Source: Sambucus nigra (lineage: Eukaryota > Streptophyta > Magnoliopsida > Dipsacales > Adoxaceae). Taken from it: a DNA stretch of 64,000 nucleotides. The notes under the pieces are model-generated. The model worked only from the letters and a program-made list of their open reading frames with translations, had not been told where the DNA came from and did not search any database. The DNA lies in the NCBI GenBank assembly GCA_949130495.1, contig OX422218.1:44974823-45038822 (forward strand). Reading direction: 5' to 3'. Numbering within the stretch: position 1 is the first letter of the stretch; every line of letters starts with the position of its first letter. This document shows, piece after piece, positions 46,996 to 59,926 of this stretch. The position numbers were made by a program, and so were the translations under genes.

Positions 46996-48195
46996 GTATT
47001 TGTATTTTTTTTTTTGTGTAGTTATTCCTTCCTCTCCCTCCTTACACTGGTTGTTTGGGATTATTGAGGCCTTGTAATTAATTTGGGTGCACTTTGACAC
47101 CATTTTATTTTTTGTAATAATTATTCAAACATTCAAAAAAGCGAAAGGTAAATCGAACAAGGTAGAAAGAGGGGGTCCAAAGGCGAGGATTTTTTAAAGC
47201 CTCTATACTTTGGGTCGGTAGGACTTCCGGGGACGACTGAAGGAGGCACATTCCCCCCGGTAGACTCAACTCGATCTTCACCCCATGCGTGTAAAAACTG
47301 TGGGAGGTAAACTTTTATCACTCGTGAATCTCCTGCAAGCGAGTCAATTTTTGTGTGCTACTTGCTCTTATGTGCTTTTCATTTCTGTATCGCACTTAAA
47401 TTGGATGGTTTGATGAATAAATTTACCTAATACCTATACCGGGTCATTGCAACGAGTTGGGATTTCATCACCCACTCAATCACATCTCCATTTTCTTGTT
47501 ACCCGTGCTCTCGCTTAAATTAAAATCAATGAACTAGGAATCCAAGTAGGAACGGTGTTCATTAGGCCCCTCGAAACCACAATCTTAGGATACTCTAGTG
47601 AGTCCTTTCCACCCCTATAAATCTTCATTCTACTATCTTAAGACTTTTGTCTAGGGAAAGTGGGTTTTAAGTGAGGCCTCCTAGTAAAACGGATTTGTTC
47701 TTTCCCCAGCATGGTTCCGGATAGTTGTTGGCTGTAGTAGATAGTGTGGTGAGCCTTAACTAGTAAGCCTGTTGTCTCTCAGGAAGAAAGTAAGAGCACA
47801 CTATTAGCGATGAGGCCTAAGCTTCCTTGTTTTTCTTGCCCACGGACTAATTAAAATTGACTGCCCACTCACTTAACTTGAAGATAATAATTTGTCTATG
47901 TGCTCGTTCGTACTTGTTCCCTTTGTGTACGTGTCAAAATTGTTCCTTTAGGTAGTCAATTTTTGGTTCCATCTGGCAGCTTTTCCAACATACGTGCATT
48001 GCTATTTTTTCTCGCTTTTCTGAATTTTTTTAAAAAAATCAAAAATACAAAAATATTTTCCATTTTTCTTCCACCTCATTCTTCTCTTTTTTTCTCCAAA
48101 CACCAAAAATACTTTCCATTTTTCCTTTTTAGATTTACAAAAATCTAACAAAAAATTTCCTTTTTTGAAAAGCCCAAAAAAAATTCCGTTGTTTT
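46996..48195. other. Athila-type leader region
   Basis: About 1.2 kb between the hexamer repeat and the first gag-like frame, with no recognised coding sequence. Long untranslated leaders are usual in this lineage. Confidence 0.6.
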
Positions 48196-50285
48196 ATGAC
48201 AAATTGGTACAGAATTAATCATCGATTAACACGTTCTCCTAGTGATCCATCTCTAAATTCCCCCTTAGGTGATTGTGATCTTCTTGTTAATTTTCCTCCT
48301 CATCTCTCTTATCCGTTTTCCTATTCATCGAAGATGCCTAGTTCTCTCACTTCCGCTGGTTCTGTTACCCCATCCATCATGGATGACAAACATGCTTTAA
48401 GGGACTACTTTCCCTGATTAAGGTAACTCCGCCTTCACGTATCGTTCTTTCTCCCACTCTGATCATGAAATTTGAAATTCTTCCCGCCACTATTTATATG
48501 TTGCCCAGTTTTCATGGCCTTGAACGCGAGCCTCCTTTTACTCACTTGCGGAAATTTCTCACTTTTAAAAATCAAAACTTAGATGAATAGAATTTTCGTC
48601 TTCGATTGTTTACCTTTTCTCTCCATGATGATGCATCCATTTCGCTCCATTCTTTGCCCCCCGGATTCTATCCAAACATGGGAACAACTTGTCAAGAAGT
48701 TCATATCTAAGTTCTGTCCCATGAGCAAAACTAATGAAATGCGCCAATCAATTCAGGATTTTAGACAGAAGCCTACCTAACAGTTTTGTGATGCATGGGG
48801 CCGTTTTCAAGACTATATTAATAGTTTCCCACATCATGGTCTCAAGAAAATTTGCTTAGTCCATAGTTTTTACAATGGTCTTATCCCATCTTCTCTCACA
48901 TGATTGAATCCATGCATAAAGGTAAGTTCATGAATTTAACTCCCACTGTCGCCTATAGTTTTCTCCTTAAAATTGGTGATGACTCCCAAGAATGGTAAGG
49001 TTCCAATGCTTTTTCGCGATCTAACCCTCCACGTGTGGGGAACACTTCTAAGGTAAAAAAATCAACTGAATTTTAAAACGTTTCTACACAGCTTAAACTC
49101 ATTGACTAAAAACGTTGACGCTCTTTGTTGTACTGTGCAACAAAATGTTTCACTTTCTAAACAAGCGATGTGTGTCAACGATTCTAGTCCTTCTTCTTAC
49201 AGTGTTTGCTTAAGTCAAGATCATTTATATCATTTGTTCCCCCTCCTTCAAGATGGTCCCGAACCCACCATGGACTAAGAATGGGCCTTTGATACCACTA
49301 GGAAACCCGTTCTCCCATTGTCTACTTACAATCCTAACAATAGGAATCACCTATATTTATCTTATAATTATGACCATAACTCCGCTCCTTCCCAACTACA
49401 ACAACATGTTGGTGGTCCCCCTGGGTTTTCACACAAACCCCAATGGAAACCTCGCCCTCCTGTCCTGCATCAGTCTACTTCTTATCATCAACCGCACTTT
49501 CCATCTTCTTTTGACCCCTATGGCAGACATTCAAATAATAATAATTAGCTTGTTCATGTTACCCCTCCTTCAAATGAGTATTCAAAATCACTTTATTCTC
49601 AGCGCGAGTTGGTACCCCAACCATCTTATGCCCCTCCACCCAATTCATCCACCTCGTCTCTCGAGAATATCCTCACTCAGTTTATGACCACTCAGAGTCA
49701 ACCCCTCCAATGGCTTGAGATGCATTTCAACCAATTCATGTCTGAGCGAGAGAAAGGTCATTTCCCCAGTTAACCCATTTCTAATCCTAAGGGTAACGGT
49801 AAAGACTCGGCCTACTAGGTTAGTTCCACTTCCACTCCACCCCATTACTAAGAGGATATAAAATAGATGTTTACTCTTCACTTGGGGAAACAAGTTGATA
49901 ATGGTTTTCATGCTCCCAGTGATGTACCACACCCACCCATCCCATCTGTCGATCCAATCCCTAAAGTTACCCCACCATCTAAATCCACATCTCACAGTGA
50001 GTCCAAGCCTCCTGAGCCCACCTCTGTTTACGTACCCAAAGTACCCTTCCCTCATCGGTTGGCTCCTACTAAGAAAGCCCGGTAATTTAATGAGCTCAAG
50101 AAAGTCTTTCAGAATGTTCACATTAACATTCCCTTCCTCACTACAATTCAACAAGTCCCTTCGTATGCCAAATTTTAAAGGACTTGTGCACTATTAAGCG
50201 TCAAACCAATGTTCCTCATGATGATTTCCTTACTGAGCAAGTTGCGTCCCTTCTACATGATAACGGTGTTGTGAAGTAAAAGATC
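48196..50285 (+). pseudogene. Athila-type gag remnant
   Basis: Conserved gag fragments appear in shifting frames: LRDYF near 48396-48412, then a LPSFHGLEREPPF-like stretch near 48490-48540. Next come LRLFTFSLHDDA near 48600 and WEQLVKKFISKFCPMSKTNEMR near 48680-48740, then FCDAWGRFQDYINSFPHHGLK near 48785-48848. A glutamine/proline-rich C-terminal part follows (49318-49548), then a QPLQWLEMHFNQFM helix near 49705 and a FNELKKVFQNVHINIP segment near 50088. These match the gag order of Athila/Tat Gypsy elements. At least a dozen stops and several shifts interrupt it. Minus-strand frames here are shadows. Confidence 0.8.
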
Positions 50286-50782
50286 CTTGTCGTCCAACTA
50301 TCTCTTGCATGTTAGGCGATAAGTTCACCACTAGTGCTTTACTTGATCTTGGGTCTAGTGTTAATCTATTACCTTACTCCCTCTAGCTTGAGTTAGGTTT
50401 ACAAAACATGAAACCTACATGTGTTACGCTTCAACTTGTTGATCATTCCGTGAAAGTACCTAAAGGTATCGTTGAAGATGTTTTGGTGAAAGTTTCAGAC
50501 TTTTACTATCCTGTGGATTTCATCATCTTAGACACTCCTGCACCAGACCACACTAATACTCCTATCATATTGGGTCGCCCCTTTTGGACCACTACTAATG
50601 CCATCATCAATTATCCCGACGAGTCCATGAATCTATCTTTTGGCATCATGACTGTCGAACTCAATATCTTCCACCTTATCCAACAACAAGATGATATTGA
50701 TTCTATTGATGAGTTGTGTGTGATTGACTCCTTAGTTAATGAAATATTGGACCAAACATACCTTGCCGATCCACTCTAATAA
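50286..50782 (+). pseudogene. Athila-type aspartic protease region
   Basis: The protease site reads LLDLGSSVNLLPYS near 50340-50385, with the DLG variant of the DTG site that is normal in this lineage. An open stretch from 50408 to 50779 follows with VPKGIVEDVLVKV, FIILDTP and IILGRPFWTT. This arrangement is characteristic of Athila/Tat elements. The stretch ends in TAA at 50777. Confidence 0.85.
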
Positions 50783-52610
50783 CGTTTAAGTCATTTTGGA
50801 TCTGACTTTGACATTGATTCCTCCATATCTGAACTCAATGCCATGTTATATTCCACTCCCCTGATGGACATATACTCTTGGACTCCTCCCTTTGAGACCC
50901 TCTATATTGTTACTCTTCACTCTGTAGATCACCCTGTTCCACCTTATGAACTCCCTGCCACACCAGATTCCTCCACTTTATGCACTGATGGTTCTCCGAA
51001 CTCTGTTTATACATATGAGTTCGATGTCAGTCCTACGCCACCTACTAGTTTAGAGCTTAAGCCTTTACCTCCCGAGTTGAAATATACTTTCTTAGGCCCC
51101 AACAACCATCACCCTGTCATCATGGCTTCTAACTTGACCCCTGCGCAAGAAGAGCAATTATTCCACACTCTTACTCAGTATAGCACAGCTATAGGATGGA
51201 CCATTTTAGACATTCACGGTGTGAACCCTAATGTTTGAAGTCATCGCATTCATTTGGAGGAGAACGCCAAGACTTCTTGTGATCCCCAACATTAACTCAA
51301 TCCTATTATAAAAGAAGTCGTGCACGCAGAGATTTTGAAATTCCTCAATGTTGGTATTATATACCGTATATCAGATAGTAAGTGAGTCAGTCCCATTCAC
51401 GTCATATAAAAAATGTCTAGTGTCACCGTCGTCAAGAATAGTGACAATGATCTTGTGCCCACTCATATGCTAACGGGCTGTCGTATTTGTATTGACTATT
51501 GAAAGCTAAATGTTGTCACTCCCGAGGACCATTTTCCTCTTATCTATATTGACCAAATGCTCAAACTTTAAGCTGGCCATGCGTACTATTACTTCTTTGA
51601 CGATAATTCATGATACAACCAAATTCCAATTGCCCCTAAAGACCAAGAGAAAACTACATTCACATGTCCCTTTGGCACTTTTGCCTATTCTCGCATGCCC
51701 TTTGCCCTTTGCAATGCACCCACGACTTTTTAACGGTGTATGATTAGCATTTTTAGTGACATGGTAGAACATTTTCTTGAAATCATTATGGATGATTTTT
51801 CTATGTTTGGTTCTTCTTTAGAGCAATGACTTTATCACCCAACTATGGTCCTCAAACATTGTCAAGAAAAGAAATTAGTCCTCAGTTGGAAAAAATTCCA
51901 CTTCATGGTAAACAAGGGGATCGTTCTAGGTCACGTAGACTCTCATGACGGTATTGAAGTAGATAAAGAAAAAGTCGACATAATTTCCTTGCTTCCCAGT
52001 CCTAAGTCTGTTAAGGACATTCACTCCTTCTTAAGACATGTGGGCTTCTATCATTGTTTCATCAAGGACTTTTCTAAAATCGCTCGACCTTTAACAACCC
52101 TTTTATCCATAGATGTTCCCTTTGTCTTTGACGACGTGTACGTTTCTTCTTTTGAGCGCCTTAAGGCCGAGCTCATTTATGATCCTATCATCCATACCCC
52201 TAATTGGTCTTTACCTTTTGAGCTCATGTGTGATGCCTCTGATTTTTCTCTAGGTGTTGTACTTTGTCAGAGGGTTGACAAGCACTAACACATCATTTAT
52301 TATTCTAGACGCACACTCCATGACTCTCAACTTCATTAAACGAAAACCAAAAAGGAGTTGCTAGATGTTGTACTTGCACTCGATAAGTTTAGGTCATATT
52401 TCATCCATTCCCCTATCATCGTTTACACTGACCACGCCACCTTGAGGCACCTTCTTCAGAAGAAGGATTCTACACTATAATTAATACAGTGGATTCTCTT
52501 ACTTCAAGAGTTTGACCTCAAAATTCATGATAAGAAAGGGTGCAAAAATTTTGTTGCACACCATCTCTCCCACCTTACTATTAAATCTAAATCTGATCTC
52601 GTCCCTATTT
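50783..52610 (+). pseudogene. Athila-type RT and RNase H remnants
   Basis: Linker 50783-51100, then the N-terminal RT part including ELKPLPPELKYTFLG near 51053-51097 and the CRICIDY motif near 51481. The fingers and palm follow in broken frames, with the catalytic MDDFSMFG near 51788-51812. After 51845 a 147-codon open stretch contains LGHVDSHDGIEVDKEKVD and FLRHVGFYHCFIKDFSKIARPL, then the start of RNase H (MCDASDFSLG). Later RNase H pieces are TKKELLDVVLALDKFRSYF and VYTDHATLRHLL near 52345-52455. Frames shift several times. Confidence 0.87.
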
Positions 52611-53927
52611 CTGAAACATTTCCCAATGAGCAACTTTTTGCTATCTCCATCTCTCCTTGGTATGCTGATATCGTTAATTTCCTTATTACCGACCAACTGC
52701 CCAATCATTGGTCAAAAAACGAGTGTTCTAAGTTCATGGTTGGGGTGAAGTTTTACTCTTGGGATGATCCCTTCCTTTTTAAGTATTTCCCTAACCAAGT
52801 CATTCGTCGATGTGTTCCTGACCATGAATAGTCAAATATCCTCTCCTTTTATCACGATGGTGCCTGCGGTGGACACTTTAGCTCTAAGAAAACTTCAACC
52901 AAAATTTTGTAAAGTGGTTTCTACTGGCCCACCACTACAGCCAGGCTTATGCCAAATGCCAACAATCTGGGCACATCTCCCATCGTCACATGATACCTCT
53001 CACACCCATTCTCATCATCAAAATATTCGATAGGATGGGCATTGATTTCATGGGTCCTTTTCCATCATCTCATGGTTTCCAATATATTCTCATTGCAGTT
53101 GATTATATTTCCAAATGGATAGAAGCCATCACTTGTTGCACAATGATCATCACATTATGGTCAATTTTCTTAAGTAGTATGTCTTCTCACGTTTTGGAAC
53201 TCCCAGAGCTATAATTAGTGATGGGGGTAGACATTTTCTAATTGAGTATTTGAACATGTCGTGAAAAAGTATGGTGTTACCCACAAAGTTTGTCCCTCTT
53301 ACCACCCCCAAACTAGTGATCAAGTTGAAGTTTCCAACCACAATATCAAGAAAATCCTAGAAAAAATTGTTAATCCTTATGGAAAAGACTTTTCCTTATA
53401 CTTGAACAATGCCTTGTAGGACTACCTCACTATTTTTAAGACTCCCATTGGCATGTCTCCTTATCGCTTGGTCTTTGGTAAACCATGCTACTTACTTGTC
53501 GAGCCTGAACATCATGCCTATTGGGCTGTCAAATACCTTAATTTTGATATCGACGAGGCTGGCCTCCATCGAAATCTCTAACTTAATGAATTAGAGAAGA
53601 TACAAAATGATGCCTATTATTTATCCAACAAGTACAAGGACAAATCAAGTGGATCCATGACCAAAGCATTCTACGCAAAGAATTCCACCCTCGTCAGAAA
53701 GTTTGGTTATATAACACTTATCTTCATCTCTTTCTTGGGAAGTTAAAATTAGGTGGTCTGGACCCTTTGTTGTTGAAGATGTTACTCCCTATGGTGCCAT
53801 CACAGTTCAAAACCCTAAGGATGGTAGCCTATTTCAGGTCAACGATCAACGATTGAAGCCTTTATTAGAGCTAGGTCCTTCTCACATAGAAGAACTTGAC
53901 CTTATTGACCCCATTTATGAAGACTGA
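52611..53927 (+). pseudogene. Athila-type integrase remnant
   Basis: Visible pieces are the zinc-region remnant (CVPDHE, then YHDGACGGHF near 52855), the core [21 protein letters not shown] with [10 protein letters not shown] near 53034-53130, and the second catalytic region ISDGGRHF near 53213. A TSDQVE-like stretch follows near 53310. The C-terminal part ends VNDQRLKPLLEL and LDLIDPIYED with TGA at 53925-53927. Numerous stops. Confidence 0.83.
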
Positions 53928-55880
53928 TTGTTCAGTCTTATTTGGGGGTTATTATCATCCCCCGATTTTTTTTCGCCTCGTGCTTTCATAGTTCTTACCC
54001 TTAGGGTGATTTCTGATCGGTCTAGCTGAAGATGTTAAACTTAGAGCTACCGAGAGGCAGCCCATTTTTTATTGTTTCTGAGTATGATTCTCATCCTGTT
54101 TGAGGGTGGTGTTTCACATCACCTTATGATTTTCACATGCTTTTTAGACTTGTACTTTTTGTATCACATTTGTTCTTCAGGCTTTATCTCTACACAGTGC
54201 GATCCATTTTCATAAGCAGTTCATTATGTTAATATCTTTCCTCCCTTGTGCTTTTCATTTTTTATATATAGTTTTAAACATCGAGGATGGTGTTCTCTTT
54301 TGTTTGGGAGTGGGAAATTTATCAAAATCATGCCTCTTTTGAAAATTTTCCGAAACAAGTGATTTTAAACATTTTGTGCAGTGGAATTTAAATTTGTTTA
54401 TGACATGAATTGCCTATCATCCCTCTTTTAGAAATCTCAAAATACCCGTATTCAACCCTAAAATTACATTTTTTATCATAAATTTAAATAATACCTCTTA
54501 AAGTGTACTTACACTACAAATTTCTAGACTCGGCAAATTGCACTATCATTTTTACAATCAAAAGTTGAAGAGTAAATATATTCTTAATAAAACCTTAAAA
54601 AATCAGTAGTGGCGACTTAAACCCGTGAGCTTTGAGCTTTTCACCTTTCTAAAGATTTTTACCTATCTCTGAGTCACAAGTTGACTCAACCTTCTTTGGG
54701 CACCACACTTAGTGGTTGCATGGTCTCATTATTTTTTATTTTTTGCATAATCATTGAGAATGACATTACTTTCGAGTTGTAAGAAACATGTGTCGTATAG
54801 TTTGTCCCGAGCATTAAACCATTTCATACCATAGACTCAACTTTTTCCCTATCACATTATCATTCACCCAATATCTTTCCATATTTCCCTTGTCCATTCT
54901 ATATACCTTACATATATCATTTCCCATCATTACCATCTATTTTGAGAAAAAGAGTGTTTGAAATTTTCCATGTAAATTGTCTTCATTTACATTATGAATA
55001 GTAAAATGTATCTCAATAAAAAAAATAAGAAGAAGAAAAATAAAAAAGAGGCAGAAAAAGAAAGAAAAGAATAGAAAAGGAGAAATAGAAAGCATGCGAT
55101 CAAAAATTCAAAAAATGAAGACATTAGTTATTCTTGTGTCACACTCTTCTCAAATCACTTCCATCATATTGTTCATCGTCTTCATTTTTTCGCCATACCT
55201 TACATAAACCCTATTTCCACTCTTAGTAAAGTGTTCGGGCAAACGAGAAGATTATATGGTGAATAATTTGACATTATCAACGTAGTGATTAGCATTCCTT
55301 CATGAGATCAAATTTTTTCATGTATCCGTCATTTTCTATAAAGTGTGTGAGACATTTGAACTTGCTTACATTTACTCACCTCCTCACACACTAGAGAGAT
55401 ACACTTACCAAATTCTCAGAGAGTTCGATTCGGAGAGATATATCTACTGAGTGTTGAAGTCAAAGCGTCGATTCTTAAAAGGTAATCTCGAAATTACTCT
55501 AATGATACTTAAGATTATTTCACACTATACAGGCTGAGTTTTAGGAAGGATACGCTTTTTGGTATTAAGTAATTTTATATTTTATTCTCATAGTTGAATA
55601 CTGTGTTCCTTGACATCCTTTTTTGTTGGGTTGTGTAGCATTTCATCGTCAAAATAAGAAATCGCATCTCAATAAAAAAATTTGAATTTTGTGGGTATAT
55701 TCACTTCAAACCCTCACGATACACCACTCGTCATGTAGGGAAACCTATAGGTTTAATGGCTTATTGCACATACTAAGTGCAATCTCCAGTGCCTGCGAAA
55801 GTGGAACACTTTTGGTTACTTACATCTATTTTCTCTCTAATTTTGCTCGAGGACTAGCATTGTTTTGTTTGAGGTTGGTG
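53928..55880. other. Athila-type 3' region without env-like gene
   Basis: About 1.95 kb, non-coding in all frames. It includes an A/G-rich tract at about 55019-55100. The 3' edge has TTTGTTTGAGGTTGGTG immediately before TGATAAGCACCC, in the place of the polypurine tract. Some Athila elements carry an env-like ORF here; none is recognisable. Confidence 0.7.
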
Positions 55881-58187
55881 TGATAAGCACCCAAAAGTGT
55901 CTATTTTATACCCCGAATAGATGCATTTTAGTCACTCATTTTAATTAAAATTGGCCTTATGTTCGTATTTATTGATTTCTCAGGTCAATATGCAGTTGCG
56001 GTACGAATAATGTTAAATCTGTATAATTACGACACAATTACGATTAAAAGCAAGCATCGAAGAAATTAAAGAGACTGCAAAGTCTAAAGTCATATTTGAG
56101 CATGCCTTGATGAGTTTTGATGCCCCGAGCCGTGTTTCAAAACACTAACCTAATCCTAAACCAAGCCCAGACCATTCCCCAAGCCCCATGTGTGTTTAGT
56201 TTGTATTTTATATTATTTTTAGATTTTTATTTGTGTCATTTTTAATTTTTTGAATTTATTTTATATTTTATTTTGAGTTGTTTTATTTTTAGTTTTTTTA
56301 TTATTTATTTAGAATTTTCAAGGATTTATTTTCTATTCATATATTTCTTTATTCTGATTTTGATTTTAATTAATGTGTAATCATTATTTTATTTTATTTT
56401 ATTAGGATTAGTTTTTAGGAGTTAGTTTTTAGTTTACTACATTTTATATCATTTTTAAAGAGCTTTAGTTTTAATTTTATAAGATTTCTAGTTTTTCTTT
56501 TATTATTTGAGTTTTTTATATAGATTAGGATTTTAATTTTTTTAGTCACATACACACAAAAAAAACCTCACTCACCCATACCCTAATATCCTACACCTTA
56601 CCACACACCACTATACCCACTACATCTTCTACACTATAACACCCACGATTCTCTCTCCTCCATTAACACCAAACCCACTTAACCCTAACCTCCAAAGCAT
56701 CTTAAACTCAGCACAACCACCATTAACATACCCCTTAACTAGGAAATTTAGCCCATGAAACCACCAACTTGGGCCAAATCAAAACCAAACAAAATCGGGT
56801 TTAGCCCATATCGCGACCCCTAATTCGGACGTGATCTACCCACGACCCGAATCCCCAACCCAATCTGCCCCGACCTGCGATGATATCCAAGTTGTGACTT
56901 AGCAGTGTCGGGGATACCTCCGAACCATAAACCCAAACCCGAGACCCATATCCCATAAATATCGAAACTATCTCATCCTCAAAATGCCACAACAAACCCA
57001 CGTACAAATCCTTGACTTGGCGAACTAAAGATCTTAAAGAAATATCAGCTAACAAAAACCATTCGTGGGCTACAAAAATATGGAGGAGCATCTCATTTAA
57101 GAGGACTCTCACGCAGAGAAGAACAGAGAACGAGAGACAGAAAAGGGAAAAAAAAAGACTGCGAGGGTACAGAAAAAAGACAGGAAAAATAAAAAATAAA
57201 TCAGTTTAGAATTAGATAAAAAATTAGGTTCAGGCTTTTATTTTAGTTTTGTGATCTAGTCGAGTTTTCATGACGAGTTTGGGATGCGTGTTCATGAACA
57301 TAATTGACACAAGGAATTATTGTTTATCTTATTTATTTCTCTTCTCTTTAGGTTCTTGTTTGTTTATTGTGCTAGTGCTAAATTTTTAATCATGTATGGC
57401 TAACCATCTAATTCAAGGGGTGGGTTGAAACGCGTGTGTTGAGTTATTTAATAAATTAATTGTTCATTGATGTATTCTAGGCTAATTAAATTGGAAAAAT
57501 CACACATTGATTTATGAAATGAGAGTTAATAAATTAATGTTCAACACTGATATTTGATTTTTGGATTTGACTTAGAGAGAGGTCCTATTCCTAAATTCAA
57601 GTATTAATTATTTGTGTGTAATTCGAAGATCTGTACAAATTTTTATGAATTGATCTTACTAGATAATTTGTAAGAATAAGTATGAATATTAAATTTTTTA
57701 TATGTGGTGACAATTCCTAAGTTAATTGTTGAAAAAGATAAAATTGAATTTAGGATTGTAACGAGAGTTAAGTTTTAAATTCAATGTTACTTCGAACTAT
57801 TGAATTGAATAATTCCGACACCAAAATTAAATTGAATATGTTGTGTAATCCCACCTCTTGTTTCTTCTCATAAATTCTTAAACTAGATTACTTTTTTAGT
57901 TTTCGTTGTCATCTTAATTGCATAAATTTTCGTTTCCTCCCTTGAAATTGTTATTAATTATAAATAAAAAAATTAAAAACACAAAAAGATTATTTTTCTA
58001 AAAATTGAAGTTGCAAGTTTTCACGATAACAGTTTCAACACTTGAAATTGGATTCATACCCGAATTTACCATGATACTAAATTTTTAATAAGATTTGTAG
58101 GTGATTTCATGAGAATTTTGATACTTGGAGTTTGACCGCAGCGACTGACGAATCAAGAAAACAAGTGACATAAAAGACAAAGTATAA
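55881..58187 (+). repeat. Athila-type 3' LTR
   Basis: 2307 bp, starting TGATAAGCACCC and ending GTATAA (terminal CA altered) before TTGGA. Aligns along its length with 44449-46843 with substantial divergence and an indel of several dozen bases near 46600/57970. Confidence 0.9.
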
Positions 58188-58192
58188 TTGGA

Positions 58193-58546
58193 CCAGTAGC
58201 GTACCATGTGGGTTTGCCCAATCATCTTCAGCGGATCCACAATGTATTTCATCTTGCGTCGTTGAAGAAATATAATAGTAGTCCATCGGCGTTTTGCAAT
58301 TCACACTTGAGGATATAGATTTGTAGCCCGATATTTCTTACGAGGAGAGGCCAGTAGAAATCTTAGATCACAGTGAGCGCAAGTTATGATCTAAAGGGTA
58401 CCGCTTGTCCAGGTTAAGTGGGGTCATCATAGTGCCGACGAGTCCACTTGGGAGCATAAGGAGGATATGAGGGAACAATATCCAGAGCTATTTACTACAG
58501 GTACGTCCGAATTTCGGGGACGATATTTAATAGAAATGGGGGAGTA
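58193..58546 (+). pseudogene. Gypsy integrase C-terminus with chromodomain-like tail
   Basis: Continues the integrase frame interrupted at 44448, with LQRIHNVFHLASLKKY near 58230-58275. After breaks it reads ISYEERPVEILDH near 58335-58372 and then WGHHSADESTWEHKEDMREQY near 58420-58485. That tail resembles the chromodomain of Tekay/Del chromoviruses, which binds heterochromatic histone marks and guides insertion. The frame ends near the PPT AATGGGGGAGTA at 58535-58546. Confidence 0.87.
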
Positions 58547-59326
58547 TGTAACACCTCGTAATTTCTGGGTTATTTTTTATTAATTAATTAAACAATTAGT
58601 AATTCACTTGTGTCGCAAATTAATGAGAATATTTAAAAGTGAATATATTTAAATAAGTTAACGGGTGAGGGTTAATTTTAGAAATTTATTCTGGATGGTG
58701 ATTTTGAGTGTGCAATTGAGTCCGGTAGGGTCGAAACTGCCCGAAATGAGTGGGTATATGCATATATTGGGTATCGGGGCCTAATTAGACATATTTGAGC
58801 TCTATATAGAGAGTATGGGCCCTTTTTATTAAGCCCATAGGCCCAAAAACGTGAATAGGGTTTTCAACCCCAAATATGTATAGGTTAGGCAACTTAAATA
58901 ACGTTAGAAGACTAAAAAGGGAAAAAAGCTAAAGGGAGGGCCAAAGAGAAAAGGAACTTGGGAATCTTGGAGAGGTTCTTTCAATTGAAATTCAACAACT
59001 TCACTCAAAGCCTTAGATCTTCATTTAGAGGCAAGTGGTTTAAATTGTGATTATTAAATTATATCTATCTTTACATATTAAAAGAGGTGGAATTCAATTA
59101 AATACTAGGGTTTGTTCTTGAGAAAATTGGGGATTTACTTTTTAATGAGAGTTATAAATATGCAGGGGTATTGGAAATTGATGAAATTGATAGGGCTTGA
59201 TTTGTTATAGCAAAAGAATGGATTTAGGATGAATCATGGGACGGTTTAGGTGAAGAAATCTGTGCAGATTATATGCTTTCAACAATTAATGGTGGACTGG
59301 ACTTTAGCAGAACAGAGAGAAGGAGA

Positions 59327-59433
59327 AATACCAGGGTCGTTTGAACTACCTAGTACTTTATTCAAACGAGATCCACTGTCGTTTGAATGACAGGGCCCTT
59401 CATTTGAACCACACGTTAGGTTTGCCAGATTTC
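59327..59433. promoter_or_regulatory. Decayed TTCGAA palindrome cluster in Gypsy LTR
   Basis: Opens with ACCAGGGTCGTTTGAACTACCTAG, very close to the Sirevirus 5' LTR CCAGGTCATTCGAACTACCTGG, given here as 59327-59350 and 22750-22771. Further cores are TTCAAACGAG, GTCGTTTGAATGAC and CATTTGAACC. It closes with TTTGCCAGATTT, as the Sirevirus cluster does with TTTTGCCAGGTTT. Most TTCGAA cores have become TTTGAA or TTCAAA, as expected from loss of methylated CpG. Confidence 0.6.
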
Positions 59434-59857
59434 TGCAATTCCCCTGATTCAGACTTGGTGTATTGGAAATTTATAGTTCCTGTGCTAACTGAATTATGAA
59501 ATTGAGTATTGAATTCCGATTTAATTTTGTAATACCTAATCTTCAAATTAATTAGACTTGATTGCATGAATTTGGAGGTGTAAGTTCATGGTTTAGCATA
59601 TTGTAATCTTGTTGTTTTACATGATTAGACTTGATTACATGAAATATAAGGGTGGATTGAAACTATTGAATTTCGAGCCGAGAGATAGAGGGTCCGGGTA
59701 TACTTGAAAGGGATACACCAAAATAATGGGAATTAAATAGTGTGTAATTAATTAAAATGAAGTCGGACCATAAACTTAAATGTTTTAGGGTTGGGTGTGG
59801 GTATAATACTCCGATAGCCTGGATTTCTATCTATACGTTGATGTGTGGTACATATAT

Positions 59858-59860
<3 letters not shown>

Positions 59861-59922
<62 letters not shown>
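59861..59922. repeat. (TA)n microsatellite in Gypsy LTR
   Basis: About 31 TA units, twice as long as the corresponding tract in the orphan LTR at 12961-12990. Confidence 0.95.

Positions 59923-59926
<4 letters not shown>

Larger units (their letters stand above)
44449..58187 (+). mobile_element. Athila/Tat-type Gypsy retrotransposon, complete but decayed, TSD TTGGA
   Basis: A 13.7-kb element. LTRs are 44449-46843 (starts TGTTAAGCCCCC, ends GTATCA) and 55881-58187 (starts TGATAAGCACCC, ends GTATAA). TTGGA flanks it at 44444-44448 and 58188-58192. The primer site resembles the tRNA-Asp site TGGCGCC typical of Athila and Tat elements. Gag, protease, RT, RNase H and integrase remnants lie in order between 48196 and 53927. 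The long 3' non-coding part before the 3' LTR also fits that group. Frequent stops, shifts and strong LTR divergence indicate an old insertion, yet younger than its Gypsy host. Confidence 0.9.

Noticed and set aside
46788..47103. Frames rich in Phe/Tyr or Lys/Asn on both strands
   Set aside because: They are produced by the (ATTTTT)n hexamer repeat.
49645..50154. A 169-codon minus-strand frame in the Athila-type gag region
   Set aside because: It is the shadow of the proline-rich plus-strand gag remnant.
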